Source: Kibdelosporangium persicum
Lineage (GTDB): Bacteria; Actinomycetota; Actinomycetes; Mycobacteriales; Pseudonocardiaceae
Length of the DNA: 64,000 bases
Direction of reading: 5' to 3'
Assembly: GCF_013280595.1 (NCBI RefSeq)
Contig: NZ_JAAATY010000001.1
Coordinates: 625,987 to 689,986 of the forward strand
The translations under genes and the position numbers were made by a program. The stretch's first letter is position 1. Each line of letters starts with the position of its first letter. Below are positions 47,329-56,548 of the stretch, piece by piece. Under the pieces are notes generated by a model that worked only from the letters and a program-made list of their open reading frames with translations, was not told the origin of the DNA and did no database searches.

Positions 47329-49002
47329 ATGACGGAGCCAGCCGAGTTCGACCTCGTTGTCGTAGGCAGCGGAGCGGCCGGGATGACCGCCGCGCTGACC
47401 GCGGCCCGCAACGGGCTGAGCACCGTGGTGCTGGAGAAGGCGCCGACGTACGGCGGCTCGACGGCCCGGTCGGGCGGGGGCGTCTGGATCCCCAACAACC
47501 GGGTGATCCTCGACGCCGGCGTGCCGGACACCCCCGAAGCGGCGAGCGCCTACCTCGACCACATCGTCGGTGATGTCGTGCCCGCCGAGCTGAAGCGGAC
47601 CGTGCTGGACCGTGGTCCGGAGATGCTGGACTTCGTGCTGGCCCACACCCCGCTGAGGTTCGCGTGGGTCAAGGGCTACTCCGACTACTACCCGGAGGCT
47701 CCCGGCGGGATGCCCGGCGGCCGGTCGATCGAGCCAAAGCCGATGCCCGCCGGCCTGATCGGCTCCCATCTCGACACGCTGACCAGGCCATATCTGGCCT
47801 CGCCGATGGACGTCGCGGTCACCCAGGCCGACTACCGCTGGCTGAACCTGGTTCGCAGGCATCCCCGCGGCATGCTGCGTGCGCTCCGTGTCGGCGCACG
47901 CGGCTTCCTGGCCAGGGCCCGCAAGCGCAGGCAGCTGGCGATGGGCCAAGCGCTTGCTGGAGGTATCCGGGCGGGCCTGGCCAAGGCCGGTGTGCCGGTC
48001 TGGCTGGAGACCGCTCTCGTCGACCTGGAGACGCGCGACGACCGGGTGACCGGCGTTCGAGTCACTCAGGGCGACAAGGAGTTCGTCGTCAGGGCCCGTT
48101 ACGGCGTACTGCTGGCGTCCGGTGGTTTCGAGCGCAACGAGGAGCTGCGCAAGAAGTACCAGCGCGAGCCGATCGGCACACAGTGGACAGTCGGTGCGCA
48201 GGAGAACACCGGTGACGGCATCGAAGCCGGGCTGCGGCTCGGCGCTGCCGTCGACCTGATGGACGACGCGTGGTGGGGTCCGTCCATAGTGCTCAGTGGT
48301 GGTCCGTACTTCTGCCTGGCTGAGCGGACTCTGCCTGGCTGCATCATGGTCAACGCCGAAGGCAAACGGTTCGTCAACGAAGCCGCGCCCTATGTGGACG
48401 CCGTGCACGCGATGTACGGCGAAGGCGACGGACCTGCCAGGAACTTCCCGACCTGGCTGATCGCCGACCAGCGCTACCGCAACCGATACGTGTTCGCCGG
48501 GCTTTACCCGGGACAGCCGTTCCCTGGTCGTTGGTACAAGGCAGGCGCCGTGGTCAAGGCGCCGACTCTGCGGGAACTGGCCGAGCAGATCGACGTCTCA
48601 CCAGACGGCCTGGCAGAGACCGTGCAGCGGTTCAACGGCTTCGCGGCAACCGGGAAGGACGAAGACTTCCGGCGCGGTGAGTCCGCGTACGACAAGTACT
48701 ACGGGGATCCGCGCAACCGTCCCAACCCATGCCTTGCGGCACTGGAGGTCGCGCCGTTCTACGCGGTCCGGATAGTGCCCGGAGATCTGGGGACCAAGGG
48801 AGGGTTGCGGACCGACGCGACAGCACGGGTCCTCAGGGAAGACGGTTCGGTCATCGAAGGCCTTTACGCGGCCGGGAACGCCAGTGCGGCGGTGATGGGA
48901 CGCACGTACGCGGGCCCTGGTGCGACGATTGGACCCGCGATGACGTTTGGTTACCTGGCCGCGCTGGACATGGCCGCACTGGCGAAGGGGAGCAAGCAGT
49001 GA
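47329..49002 (+). CDS. kstD: KstD, 3-ketosteroid delta1-dehydrogenase
   Basis: 557 residues. The FAD loop LVVVGSGAAGMTAALTAARNG (in part VVGSGAAGMTAAL), TYGGSTARSGGGVWIPNN and TYAGPGATIGPAMTFGYLAA at the C-terminus are KstD signatures, and the length is right. It desaturates C1-C2 of ring A (AD to ADD), which, with KshAB hydroxylation, opens ring B. ATG at 47329 follows GGAGG; the frame upstream to 47311 lacks one. It heads kstD-kshA-orf-kshB-chsH3 under the shared KstR operator. Confidence 0.93.
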   Translation: MTEPAEFDLVVVGSGAAGMTAALTAARNGLSTVVLEKAPTYGGSTARSGGGVWIPNNRVILDAGVPDTPEAASAYLDHIVGDVVPAELKRTVLDRGPEMLDFVLAHTPLRFAWVKGYSDYYPEAPGGMPGGRSIEPKPMPAGLIGSHLDTLTRPYLASPMDVAVTQADYRWLNLVRRHPRGMLRALRVGARGFLARARKRRQLAMGQALAGGIRAGLAKAGVPVWLETALVDLETRDDRVTGVRVTQGDKEFVVRARYGVLLASGGFERNEELRKKYQREPIGTQWTVGAQENTGDGIEAGLRLGAAVDLMDDAWWGPSIVLSGGPYFCLAERTLPGCIMVNAEGKRFVNEAAPYVDAVHAMYGEGDGPARNFPTWLIADQRYRNRYVFAGLYPGQPFPGRWYKAGAVVKAPTLRELAEQIDVSPDGLAETVQRFNGFAATGKDEDFRRGESAYDKYYGDPRNRPNPCLAALEVAPFYAVRIVPGDLGTKGGLRTDATARVLREDGSVIEGLYAAGNASAAVMGRTYAGPGATIGPAMTFGYLAALDMAALAKGSKQ

Positions 49003-50147
49003 CTCGCGACGAGATCCGGACCATCGACGTCGGCACCCCGCCGACCAGGTTCGCCCGAGGCTGGCACTGCATAGGTCTGGCCGAGCACTTCAAGGACGGC
49101 AAGCCGCACGCGATCGAGGCGTTCGGCACCAAGCTCGTGGTGTTCCAGGGCCAGGACGGCGAACTCAACGTGCTGGACGCGTACTGCCGGCATATGGGCG
49201 GAGACCTCAGCCAAGGCAGCGTCAAGGGCGACGCCATCGCGTGCCCGTTCCACGACTGGCGTTGGGCCGGCAACGGCCGCTGCGTCGAGATCCCTTACGC
49301 CAAGCGGGTTCCGTTGAGGGCACGCACCAGGGCATGGACCACCCTGGAGCAGAACGGCCAACTGCTGATCTGGCACGACCCGCAGGGCAACCCGCCGCCC
49401 GACAACGTGATGATCCCTCGTGTGGCCGGTGCGTACGAGGACGGCTGGAGCAACTGGACCTGGGACAGCATCCGGATCGAGGGCTCACACTGCCGCGAGA
49501 TCATCGACAACATGGTCGACATGGCGCACTTCTACTACATCCACTTCGCCTTCCCGACCTACTTCAAGAACATCTTCGAAGGCCACATCGCCACGCAGTA
49601 CCTCAACTCGCGCGGACGGCCGGACGTGACGGCGACGGGCAGCAAGAACACCGGCAACTACGCCGGTGAGGACAACCTGTTGCGTTCCGAGGCGTCGTAC
49701 TACGGCCCGGCGTACATGATCAACTACCTGTGGAACGACTACAAGGGCATCGAAGTCGAGACGGTGCTGATCAACTGCCACTACCCGATCACACACAACT
49801 CGTTCATGCTTCAGTACGGGCTGATCGTCAAGAAGCTGCCCGGCCTGGACGACGAGATGGCCGACAAGGTGGCGGGCAAGTTCGCCAAGAGCTTCAAGGT
49901 CGGCTTCCTGCAGGATGTGGAGATCTGGAAGAACAAGACCCGGATCGACAACCCGTTGCTGTGTGAGGAGGACGGCCCGGTCTACCAGCTGCGCCGGTGG
50001 TACGAGCAGTTCTATGTGGACGTCGAGGAAGTCACCGACGACATGACCAGGCGCTTCGAGTTCGAGGTGGACACCACCAAGGCGAACGAGGCCTGGGAAC
50101 GTGAGGTCCAGGAGAACCTGGCTCGCCGCAAGGAAGCCGGTGTGTGA
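48999..50147 (+). CDS. kshA: KshA, 3-ketosteroid 9alpha-hydroxylase oxygenase
   Basis: 382 residues. The Rieske [2Fe-2S] ligands are CRH (near 67) and CPFHDW (near 86). The mononuclear iron site is DNMVDMAHFYYIHF (near 170-185, D-x3-D-x2-H-x4-H pattern). KshA hydroxylates C9 of AD/ADD, with electrons from KshB. GTG at 48999 overlaps the kstD stop by 4 bp with GGGGAG upstream. Confidence 0.94.
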   Translation: MTRDEIRTIDVGTPPTRFARGWHCIGLAEHFKDGKPHAIEAFGTKLVVFQGQDGELNVLDAYCRHMGGDLSQGSVKGDAIACPFHDWRWAGNGRCVEIPYAKRVPLRARTRAWTTLEQNGQLLIWHDPQGNPPPDNVMIPRVAGAYEDGWSNWTWDSIRIEGSHCREIIDNMVDMAHFYYIHFAFPTYFKNIFEGHIATQYLNSRGRPDVTATGSKNTGNYAGEDNLLRSEASYYGPAYMINYLWNDYKGIEVETVLINCHYPITHNSFMLQYGLIVKKLPGLDDEMADKVAGKFAKSFKVGFLQDVEIWKNKTRIDNPLLCEEDGPVYQLRRWYEQFYVDVEEVTDDMTRRFEFEVDTTKANEAWEREVQENLARRKEAGV

Positions 50148-50446
50148 TGTGGGCCAAGGCGCCTGTCGGCGATGTCACCGAGATGGCCGAGCGGACAGCG
50201 GCCGACCGGCGGGGATTCCTCGCGGACGGACTGCGGCCGGTGGAGTGCACCGCCTGCGGGACTTGCGTTCTGGTCAAGAAGAGCAGCAGGCACCAGATGA
50301 GCATCCAGTGGCAGACGCCCACCGGCAGCTGCCCGGAGTACGCCGCCCAGAACAAGCCGGGCGCGTTGCTGGACACGTGTTCCAAGCTGCGTGCCAGCAT
50401 CGAGTCGCTGGTCGCCGAAGGCCTGCTTGAGGTGCCCGATGGCTGA
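50147..50446 (+). CDS. Small cysteine protein between kshA and kshB
   Basis: 99 residues from ATG 50147, which shares one base with the kshA stop. Five cysteines: CTACGTC near residue 30, CPEY near 62 and CSKL near 78, suggesting a metal or Fe-S site. The remainder is charged and soluble. It overlaps kshB by 8 bp, so it is translated with both KshA and its reductase. I do not recognise a named family. A role in cofactor assembly or electron transfer for the Rieske oxygenase is a guess from context. Confidence 0.72.
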   Translation: MWAKAPVGDVTEMAERTAADRRGFLADGLRPVECTACGTCVLVKKSSRHQMSIQWQTPTGSCPEYAAQNKPGALLDTCSKLRASIESLVAEGLLEVPDG

Positions 50447-51425
50447 GTACCAGCAGGTGAAGGTCGCCGAGGTGATCCAGGAGACGGCCGACGCGGTGTC
50501 CGTGGTGTTCGACGCGAGGATGGACTACCGGCCGGGCCAGTTCCTGACTCTGCGATGCGGCCCGGTGGCCCGGTGCTACTCGTTGTCCAGTTCGCCGCAT
50601 GTGGACGAGCGTCCACAAGTGACGATCAAACGGATACCGGACGGCTACGGCTCCGCGTGGGTGTGCGACAACGTCCGCGCGGGAACGGTACTGGACATCC
50701 TGCCGCCCGCCGGGATCTTCTCACCGAGTTCGTTGGACGACAACCTGTTGCTGTTCGCGGGCGGCAGCGGGATCACGCCGGTGATCTCGATCATCAAGTC
50801 CGCGCTGGCCCGTGGCACGGGCCGGGTGGTGCTGGTGTACGCCAACCGGGACGAGTCCTCGGTGATCTTCGCGGCCAAGCTGCGTGAGCTGGCGGACGCG
50901 TACCCGGACCGGTTCATGGTGATCCACTGGCTGGAGTCGTTGCAGGGCCTGCCGACACCCCGGCACCTGACCGCGTTGCGCCCGTTCACCGGGTTCCAGT
51001 CGTTCCTCTGTGGACCGGCGCCGTTCATGGAAGTCGTGACCCAGGCGTTGCGGTCGATGGGCGTGCCGCGCGACCGGATTCACATCGAACGGTTCATCTC
51101 CTTGACCGGCAACCCGTTCGAAGAGACCGTCGAGGAGCCGGCCGAGGGTGACGAGGCCACCGTCGAGGTCGACCTGGACGGCGAGCAGTTCACCTTTCCC
51201 TGGCCGCGTAACAGGAAGCTGCTGGACCTGTTGCTGGAGAAAGGTGTCCAGGCGCCGTACTCCTGCCGCGAGGGCGCGTGCAGTGCGTGCGCGTGCCGGA
51301 TCGAGCAGGGCGAGGTGAAGATGCTGCAGAACGAAATCCTCGACCAGGAGGACCTGGACGACGGGATCGTGCTCGCCTGCCAGTCACTGCCGGTCACCGA
51401 CACGGTCAGGATCACGTACAGCTGA
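50439..51425 (+). CDS. kshB: KshB, reductase of 9alpha-hydroxylase
   Basis: 328 residues in three domains: FAD-binding (CYSLSSSP near 45), NAD-binding (GGSGITPVISIIK near 108) and C-terminal plant-type [2Fe-2S] ferredoxin (CREGACSACAC near 278 with the last Cys in LACQSLP). It carries electrons from NADH to KshA. ATG at 50439 lies in the small Cys-protein gene (8-bp overlap). In mycobacteria kshB is not next to kshA, so this grouping is tighter than usual. Confidence 0.93.
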   Translation: MAEYQQVKVAEVIQETADAVSVVFDARMDYRPGQFLTLRCGPVARCYSLSSSPHVDERPQVTIKRIPDGYGSAWVCDNVRAGTVLDILPPAGIFSPSSLDDNLLLFAGGSGITPVISIIKSALARGTGRVVLVYANRDESSVIFAAKLRELADAYPDRFMVIHWLESLQGLPTPRHLTALRPFTGFQSFLCGPAPFMEVVTQALRSMGVPRDRIHIERFISLTGNPFEETVEEPAEGDEATVEVDLDGEQFTFPWPRNRKLLDLLLEKGVQAPYSCREGACSACACRIEQGEVKMLQNEILDQEDLDDGIVLACQSLPVTDTVRITYS

Positions 51426-51433
51426 GGAGTTCC

Positions 51434-52285
51434 ATGCCCATCGACCCTTCAGTCGCCATCGGTGCCTCCTTGGGCGAGACCACGTTCGAGTGGATGCCGT
51501 CCGACGTGCTGCTGTACCACCTGGCGCTGGGCGCGGGCGCGAATCCGACGTCCGAAGTGGAACTGCGGTACGCGACCGAGCCGGACCTCCAGGTCCTGCC
51601 GACCTTCGGCGTGGTCGCACCGAACTTCAAGCGGACAAAGCCTCCCGCGGTGTCCTATCCCGGCGTCGAGATCGATCTGGCGAAGGTCTTGCACGGTCAG
51701 CAGGAGATCACCGTGCACCGGCCGCTGCCGGTGCGGGCGACCGCGACGATCAGCACGCGGATCTCGGACGTGTACGACAAGGGCAAAGCCGCTGTGATCG
51801 TGCAGGAGGCCACGGCCGTCGACTCCGCCGGCGAACCGTTGTACACCACCAGGTCCAGCATCTTCGCGCGCGGCGAAGGCGGTTTCGGCGGATCACGCGG
51901 ACCGTCGGCCTCAGTCGAACTTCCCGGCCGGGCACCGGACTTCGTGCTGGAAACTCCCACGCTGCCACAGCAGGCGTTGCTGTACCGGCTGTGCGGAGAC
52001 CGTAATCCCCTGCACTCCGACCCCGCGTTCGCCGCGGCCGCCGGCTTTCCCCGGCCGATCCTGCACGGCTTGTGCACGTACGGCATCGTGTGCAAAGCCG
52101 TGGTCGACGGGGTGCTCGGCGGCGACGTCAGCCAGGTGTCCGGGTTCGCCACACGCTTCGCCGGTGTGGTCTATCCCGGTGAGACACTGCGCAGCCAGGT
52201 CTGGCAGGAGGACAAGCGCTTGCTCGTCACGTGTTCGGTGGACGACCGGCCGGTCCTCACCGACACCGTGCTCAGCCTATGGTGA
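51434..52285 (+). CDS. chsH3: MaoC-like (17beta-HSD4-type) enoyl-CoA hydratase, ChsH3-like
   Basis: 283 residues, a double hot-dog hydratase-2. The second half carries LCGDRNPLHSDPAFAAAAGF and PRPILHGLCTYG, the R-specific hydratase motif with Asp and His. Rv3538 (ChsH3/Hsd4B), which also follows kstD in mycobacteria, hydrates steroid side-chain enoyl-CoAs. ATG at 51434 follows GAGGAG. It ends the kstD operon and overlaps the convergent L,D-transpeptidase-like gene by 14 bp. Confidence 0.87.
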   Translation: MPIDPSVAIGASLGETTFEWMPSDVLLYHLALGAGANPTSEVELRYATEPDLQVLPTFGVVAPNFKRTKPPAVSYPGVEIDLAKVLHGQQEITVHRPLPVRATATISTRISDVYDKGKAAVIVQEATAVDSAGEPLYTTRSSIFARGEGGFGGSRGPSASVELPGRAPDFVLETPTLPQQALLYRLCGDRNPLHSDPAFAAAAGFPRPILHGLCTYGIVCKAVVDGVLGGDVSQVSGFATRFAGVVYPGETLRSQVWQEDKRLLVTCSVDDRPVLTDTVLSLW

Positions 52286-53012
52286 TCGCCGGTCTTTTCG
52301 CCGGGTCCAGCCATCGCATGATCACGTCGAGCTCGCCGGACGGAACGGCGACGCAGCCCGCGGTCGGCTTGCCGTTGTGGACGTGCAGGAAGAACGCCGA
52401 ACCGGCACCGGGTTTGACCGGATCACGGTTGTAGTCGATCACCACCGCGTGGTCGTAGACGTGGCCCGCGGTGATCAGGCGCTCGCCCGCGCGTTCGTCG
52501 AACGGGCACTTACCCGGCGGGCAGCGGAAATGCTTGTTGTATTCCGGGGAATCGACGTCACTGACCCACCAGTCCTGTTCGTCGACGGTGAAATACGGCA
52601 ACCGGGTCCCGTTGTTCGGTGCGATGCCGAATGCCTCGGTCAGTGCGTAAACGCCGGCCGGTGTCCGGGAGCGGCCTTCCTGTGCCTCGCCGATGCCTTC
52701 CGCGCCGACAAAGGCGTCGACCGGGCCGATGTCCCGGTGCCACGAGTCGTTCACCCGTGACCAAGCACTCAGTTTGGCGGTCGTCGACGACCAGTCGCGT
52801 GCCGACACCGTGACCACCTGCTCGACGATGCCGTGGTGCGACGCCAGTACTCCGTTGCGCGCCTCGCCCGGGGTGACCGCGGCGATCAGCGCCATCTCGT
52901 GTTGGTCCACTACCTGCTCATCTGTTGTCCCGACCGTGGGTGCGAAGGCGGGTAACGCCGCCGCACCGAGCCAGGCTAGAACGAGCACCAGGGGAAGGGC
53001 GACACGACGCAC
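52272..53012 (-). CDS. Exported L,D-transpeptidase (YkuD)-like protein
   Basis: 246 residues from GTG 53012. An N-terminal hydrophobic segment (VALPLVLVLAWLGAAALPAF) predicts export. The C-terminal domain has FFLHVHNGKPTAGCVAVPSGEL, the HxxN...GC catalytic histidine/cysteine arrangement of the YkuD fold (in part HNGKPTAGCVAV). It would act on cell-wall peptides. It lies between two steroid operons without belonging to either: it is 9 bp downstream of ltp2 and could share that transcript. Confidence 0.78.
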   Translation of the reverse strand: MRRVALPLVLVLAWLGAAALPAFAPTVGTTDEQVVDQHEMALIAAVTPGEARNGVLASHHGIVEQVVTVSARDWSSTTAKLSAWSRVNDSWHRDIGPVDAFVGAEGIGEAQEGRSRTPAGVYALTEAFGIAPNNGTRLPYFTVDEQDWWVSDVDSPEYNKHFRCPPGKCPFDERAGERLITAGHVYDHAVVIDYNRDPVKPGAGSAFFLHVHNGKPTAGCVAVPSGELDVIMRWLDPAKRPAITIG

Positions 53013-53021
53013 CGGGGCAGA

Positions 53022-54209
53022 CTAGTCGATACCCGGCCCGGTGACTATCAATCCGCTGGTAGGTACTCCGGTACCCGCAGTGACCAGAACCGGGCCGCCC
53101 ACCTGGTTGCAGGACGTGCCGCGGATCTGCCGGACGGCTTCGGCGATGCCGTTCATCCCGTGGATGTACGCCTCACCCAGTTGCCCGCCATGGGTGTTGA
53201 CCGGCAGCCGGCCGCCCATTTCGATGGCGCCGCCGGCGATGAACTCCCGTGCCTCGCCCGGCCCGCAGAAACCGAGTTCCTCCAGTTGGACAAGGACAAA
53301 AGGGGTGAAGTGGTCGTAGAGCACGGCTGTGGCGATGTCGCCGGGCCGCAGCCCGGACTGCGCCCACAGCTGGTCACCGACGATCCGCATCTCCGGCAGG
53401 CCAAGAAGGTCGTCCCGGTAGTACGACGTCATCACGAACTGGTCGGGACCACTTCCCTGCGCGGCCGCGGCGATCACCGCCGGTGGGTGCGGCAGGTCCT
53501 TGGCGCGTTGCGCGCTGGTCACCACCAGCGCCACGCCGCCGTCGCTTTCCTGGCAGCAGTCCAGCAGATGCAGTGGTTCGACCACCCAGCGGGACGTTTG
53601 GTGGTCTTCCAGAGTGATCGGTTTGCCGTGGAACCACGCGTTGGGGTTGACCGCGGCGTGCCTGCGGCCGGCCACCGCGACGCGGCCGAAATCCTCCGAG
53701 GTCGCCCCGTAGACGTGCTGGTAGCGCCGGGCGAACATGGCGACGTCGGCGGCGGGCGTGCCCAGACCCATGGGATACGACCACGACGCGTCGATGCCGT
53801 TGGACGTCGGCGCGGCGGCGGCCGCGGCGGAGACGCGGCCGAACCGGTGTCCCGATCGTTCGTTGAACGCGCGGTAGCAGACCACGACTTCGGCGATCCC
53901 GGTCGCCACCGCCATCGCCGCCTGCTGCACGGTCGCACACGCCGCGCCACCGCCGAAGTTGATCCGGCTGAAGAAGCTCAGCCGCGGGATGCCCAGTTCC
54001 CTGGCGACCGCGATCTCCGAGTTGGTGTCCATGGTGAACGTGACCAAGCCGTCCACATCGGACGCTGTGAGACCGGCGTCGGCCAGCGCGGCCCTGACCG
54101 CCTCGACAGCCAGCCGCAGCTCCGTCCGGCCGGACCGCTTGGAGAACTCGGTCGCGCCGATCCCGGCGATCGCGGCCTTGCCCGGCAACGTGCTCATGGT
54201 GGTTTTCAT
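53022..54209 (-). CDS. ltp2: Ltp2, thiolase-fold steroid aldolase
   Basis: 395 residues, SCP-x/thiolase fold: IAGIGATEFSKRSGRTELRL, NFGGGAACATVQQAA and NTHGGQLGEAYIHGMNG. Conserved tyrosines (LYDHFTP, GEAYIHG) rather than a thiolase cysteine pair fit the retro-aldolase Ltp2. With the DUF35 domain of ChsH2 it releases propionyl-CoA from the C17 side chain to give androstenedione. ATG at 54209 overlaps chsH1 by 4 bp; ATG four codons on is also possible. Confidence 0.92.
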   Translation of the reverse strand: MKTTMSTLPGKAAIAGIGATEFSKRSGRTELRLAVEAVRAALADAGLTASDVDGLVTFTMDTNSEIAVARELGIPRLSFFSRINFGGGAACATVQQAAMAVATGIAEVVVCYRAFNERSGHRFGRVSAAAAAAPTSNGIDASWSYPMGLGTPAADVAMFARRYQHVYGATSEDFGRVAVAGRRHAAVNPNAWFHGKPITLEDHQTSRWVVEPLHLLDCCQESDGGVALVVTSAQRAKDLPHPPAVIAAAAQGSGPDQFVMTSYYRDDLLGLPEMRIVGDQLWAQSGLRPGDIATAVLYDHFTPFVLVQLEELGFCGPGEAREFIAGGAIEMGGRLPVNTHGGQLGEAYIHGMNGIAEAVRQIRGTSCNQVGGPVLVTAGTGVPTSGLIVTGPGID

Positions 54210-54574
54210 GTGCCTGCCACCCGTACCGTCCCGGTTACGTGATCACCGAGTGAGCACTTGCCGACCACGTCGACCACGGTGTCCTTGCCATCCCGTTTCG
54301 CCGTGCCGGAGAAGACCAACGTGTCCCCGGCGTAACACGGCACGCCGAGCCGGATGGAGATGTTGCGCACCAGGGCTTCAGGGCCCGCCCAGTCCGTGAC
54401 GAACCGCTGGACCAGGCCTGTCGTGGTGAGGATGTTGAGGAAGATGTCCTGGGAGCCGCGCGCCACGGCCGCGTCCCTGTCGTGGTGCACGTCCTGGAAG
54501 TCGCGGGTCGCCAGCGCGGTGCTGACCACGAACGTCGTGGTCGTGTGGATCTTCAGCTCGGGCAGCTCAGTCAT
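54206..54574 (-). CDS. chsH1: ChsH1, MaoC-like hydratase subunit
   Basis: 122 residues, a single hot-dog domain (LATRDFQDVHHDRDAAVARG, DIFLNILTTTGLVQRFV). It pairs with ChsH2 in a heterotetrameric hydratase acting on 3-oxo-4,17-pregnadiene-20-carboxyl-CoA. ATG at 54574 overlaps chsH2 by 8 bp, the stop overlaps ltp2 by 4 bp. The order chsE1-chsE2-chsH2-chsH1-ltp2 matches Rv3544c-Rv3540c. Confidence 0.92.
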   Translation of the reverse strand: MTELPELKIHTTTTFVVSTALATRDFQDVHHDRDAAVARGSQDIFLNILTTTGLVQRFVTDWAGPEALVRNISIRLGVPCYAGDTLVFSGTAKRDGKDTVVDVVGKCSLGDHVTGTVRVAGT

Positions 54575-55439
54575 GTCGCGCCCGCCAGACCGGAAGCGTC
54601 AGTTCACTGTCCACTCGCGACCAGTCGACGACGACCTCCTGACCGATCCACACCTCGTCCGGTGGGACGTCGGGCAACTCCCCCAGCATCCGTACGCCTT
54701 CCTCGAGTTCGACCAGCGCGATCACGACAGGCAGACGCTTGCCCGGTATCGGCGGGTGGTGGTGCACCACGTAACTGAAGATTGATCCGCGACCGGAGGC
54801 CAGCACGTACTCCGGTGTGGCGCTGCCGCAGACCGGGCAGAACGGTCCTGGTGGATGTCTGAGCCGACGGCAGTCCGGGCAGCGCTGGATCCGCAGTTCC
54901 CGCTTGGCCGTGCCCTGCCAGAAGAACTCGGTGTCCTGGTTGACCAGTGGCCTGAGCACCGATCCGGACGGCTCCGGCGGCCTGAACTTCAGGACGCGGA
55001 ACATCATCTCGGCCACCGGCTCGTCGTCCACGTACCAGGTGCTCACCGTGGTCACGAACCAGCCCTCGCCCAAAGCTGTCCGCTTAGGACCGACCACATC
55101 GGACAATCTCGTGGTGACCGCGAGCTGTTCACCCGGTCGCAGGTACCGGTGATAGGTCTGCTCACAGTTCGTCGCCACGACCGACGTGAATCCGGCGGCG
55201 TCGAGCACCTTCGACATCGCCCCGAGCGGGTCGTCGGCGTCACGGACGCCGTTGAGGCCGTACATCGTCCAGACCTGGACCATCGCGGGCGGGGCGAACT
55301 TCGGGTAGGCCGGGTTGCGGTCGCCCAGCGCCTCCACCCAGTTGTTGATCATCGGTTCGTTGACGGGATCCCTGGCGAGCCGGGGTTCGCTCTCGCCCAG
55401 CGCCTTGAGCCGCCCGGCCTCGGCCTCGATGGAGTTCAT
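54567..55439 (-). CDS. chsH2: ChsH2, MaoC-like hydratase with DUF35 domain
   Basis: 290 residues: an N-terminal MaoC-like domain (about 10-160) and a C-terminal DUF35 part with zinc-ribbon cysteines CPDC...CPVC (near 190-206) and an OB fold. The hydratase half works with ChsH1, the DUF35 half binds Ltp2. ATG at 55439 sits in the chsE2 stop (ATGA); an open frame continues upstream without family sequence. Confidence 0.92.
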   Translation of the reverse strand: MNSIEAEAGRLKALGESEPRLARDPVNEPMINNWVEALGDRNPAYPKFAPPAMVQVWTMYGLNGVRDADDPLGAMSKVLDAAGFTSVVATNCEQTYHRYLRPGEQLAVTTRLSDVVGPKRTALGEGWFVTTVSTWYVDDEPVAEMMFRVLKFRPPEPSGSVLRPLVNQDTEFFWQGTAKRELRIQRCPDCRRLRHPPGPFCPVCGSATPEYVLASGRGSIFSYVVHHHPPIPGKRLPVVIALVELEEGVRMLGELPDVPPDEVWIGQEVVVDWSRVDSELTLPVWRARHD

Positions 55440-56548
55440 CGGATCACCCTCGGCAACCCGAGTCCGGCCATGGCGATCAGTTCGCGCTGGATCTCGTTCA
55501 CGCCACCGCCGAACGTCAGGACCAGGTTGCGTTTCGCCTGGACGTCCAGCCACTTCACGAGTCCGGCGGTCTCCGGATCGGCGGGATCGCCGTGACGGGC
55601 GACGATCTCCTCCATCAGCCTGCCGACGCGCTGAACCCGGTCGGACGAGAAGACCTTCGTCGCCGACGCGTCCGCCACGTCCAGTTCAGACGATGCCACC
55701 TGGCCGTTGAGCAGCTCGTTGACCTGGATGGTCGCGTAGGTCTCCGCGAACGCCCGTCGCACGTCGGGCCTGTCCAGCAGATTTCTCCTGGCAGCCCACT
55801 CGTGCACGCGGTCGCGGAGCCCGGCGAGCCGCCCGGCCGGGCCGAGCATGATCCGTTCGTGGTTGAGCTGGGTCGTGATCAGCTTCCAGCCGCCGTTCTC
55901 CTCGCCCACCAGCATGTCGGCCGGGACGCGGACATCGCTGTAGTAGGTGGCGTTCACGTGGTGGGCGCCGTCGCAGGTGATGATCGGTGTCCACGAGTAA
56001 CCCGGGGACTTGGTGTCCAGGATCAGGATCGAGATACCCTTGTGGCGTGGCGCTTGCGGATCGGTCCGGCAGGCCAGCCAGACGTAGTCGGCGTCGTGCG
56101 CGCCGGTGGTGAAGATCTTCTGGCCGTTGACCACGTAGTCCGCGCCGTCCCGCACTGCCGTTGTCCGCAACGAGGCCAGGTCCGTGCCTGCCTCCGGCTC
56201 GGTGTACCCGATCGCGAAATGCACTTCCCCCGCTTCGATCCGCGGCAGGAAGTACTCTTTCTGGGCCGCTGAACCGAAGGTTTTCAAGGTGGGCCCGACG
56301 GTCTGCAGTGTCACGTACGGCAGCGGGACGTCGGCCCGTGCGGCCTCGTTGACGAAGATCTGCCGCTCCACCTCGGTCGTGTCGCGGAACCACCCGTCGG
56401 AGCCCAGCCTGCGCACCAGATCCCGGTAGACCGTGCCGTGCCGGTCGGTCAGCATCTCTTCGCGTTGTTCGGGTGTCAACAGGGTCTTGAAGTACGCACG
56501 CAGCTTGTCCCGCAAGGCTTGCTGCTCGTCGGTCAGGTCTACGAACAC
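55436..56548 (-). CDS. chsE2: ChsE2 (FadE29), acyl-CoA dehydrogenase subunit
   Basis: 370 residues: DEQQALRDKLRAYFKTLL at the start, GYTEPEAGTDLASLRTTA, NGQKIFTTGAHDADYVWLACR (in part NGQKIFTTGAHDA) and GGGVNEIQRELIAMAGLG. It forms the alpha2beta2 dehydrogenase with ChsE1 on the C3 (propionyl) steroid side chain. GTG at 56548 overlaps the chsE1 stop by 10 bp. Confidence 0.92.
   Translation of the reverse strand: MFVDLTDEQQALRDKLRAYFKTLLTPEQREEMLTDRHGTVYRDLVRRLGSDGWFRDTTEVERQIFVNEAARADVPLPYVTLQTVGPTLKTFGSAAQKEYFLPRIEAGEVHFAIGYTEPEAGTDLASLRTTAVRDGADYVVNGQKIFTTGAHDADYVWLACRTDPQAPRHKGISILILDTKSPGYSWTPIITCDGAHHVNATYYSDVRVPADMLVGEENGGWKLITTQLNHERIMLGPAGRLAGLRDRVHEWAARRNLLDRPDVRRAFAETYATIQVNELLNGQVASSELDVADASATKVFSSDRVQRVGRLMEEIVARHGDPADPETAGLVKWLDVQAKRNLVLTFGGGVNEIQRELIAMAGLGLPRVIR

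Noticed and set aside
52272-53012. Steroid-specific lipoprotein between chsH3 and ltp2
   Set aside because: The HxxN...GC motif marks a YkuD-type L,D-transpeptidase; no lipobox is present.
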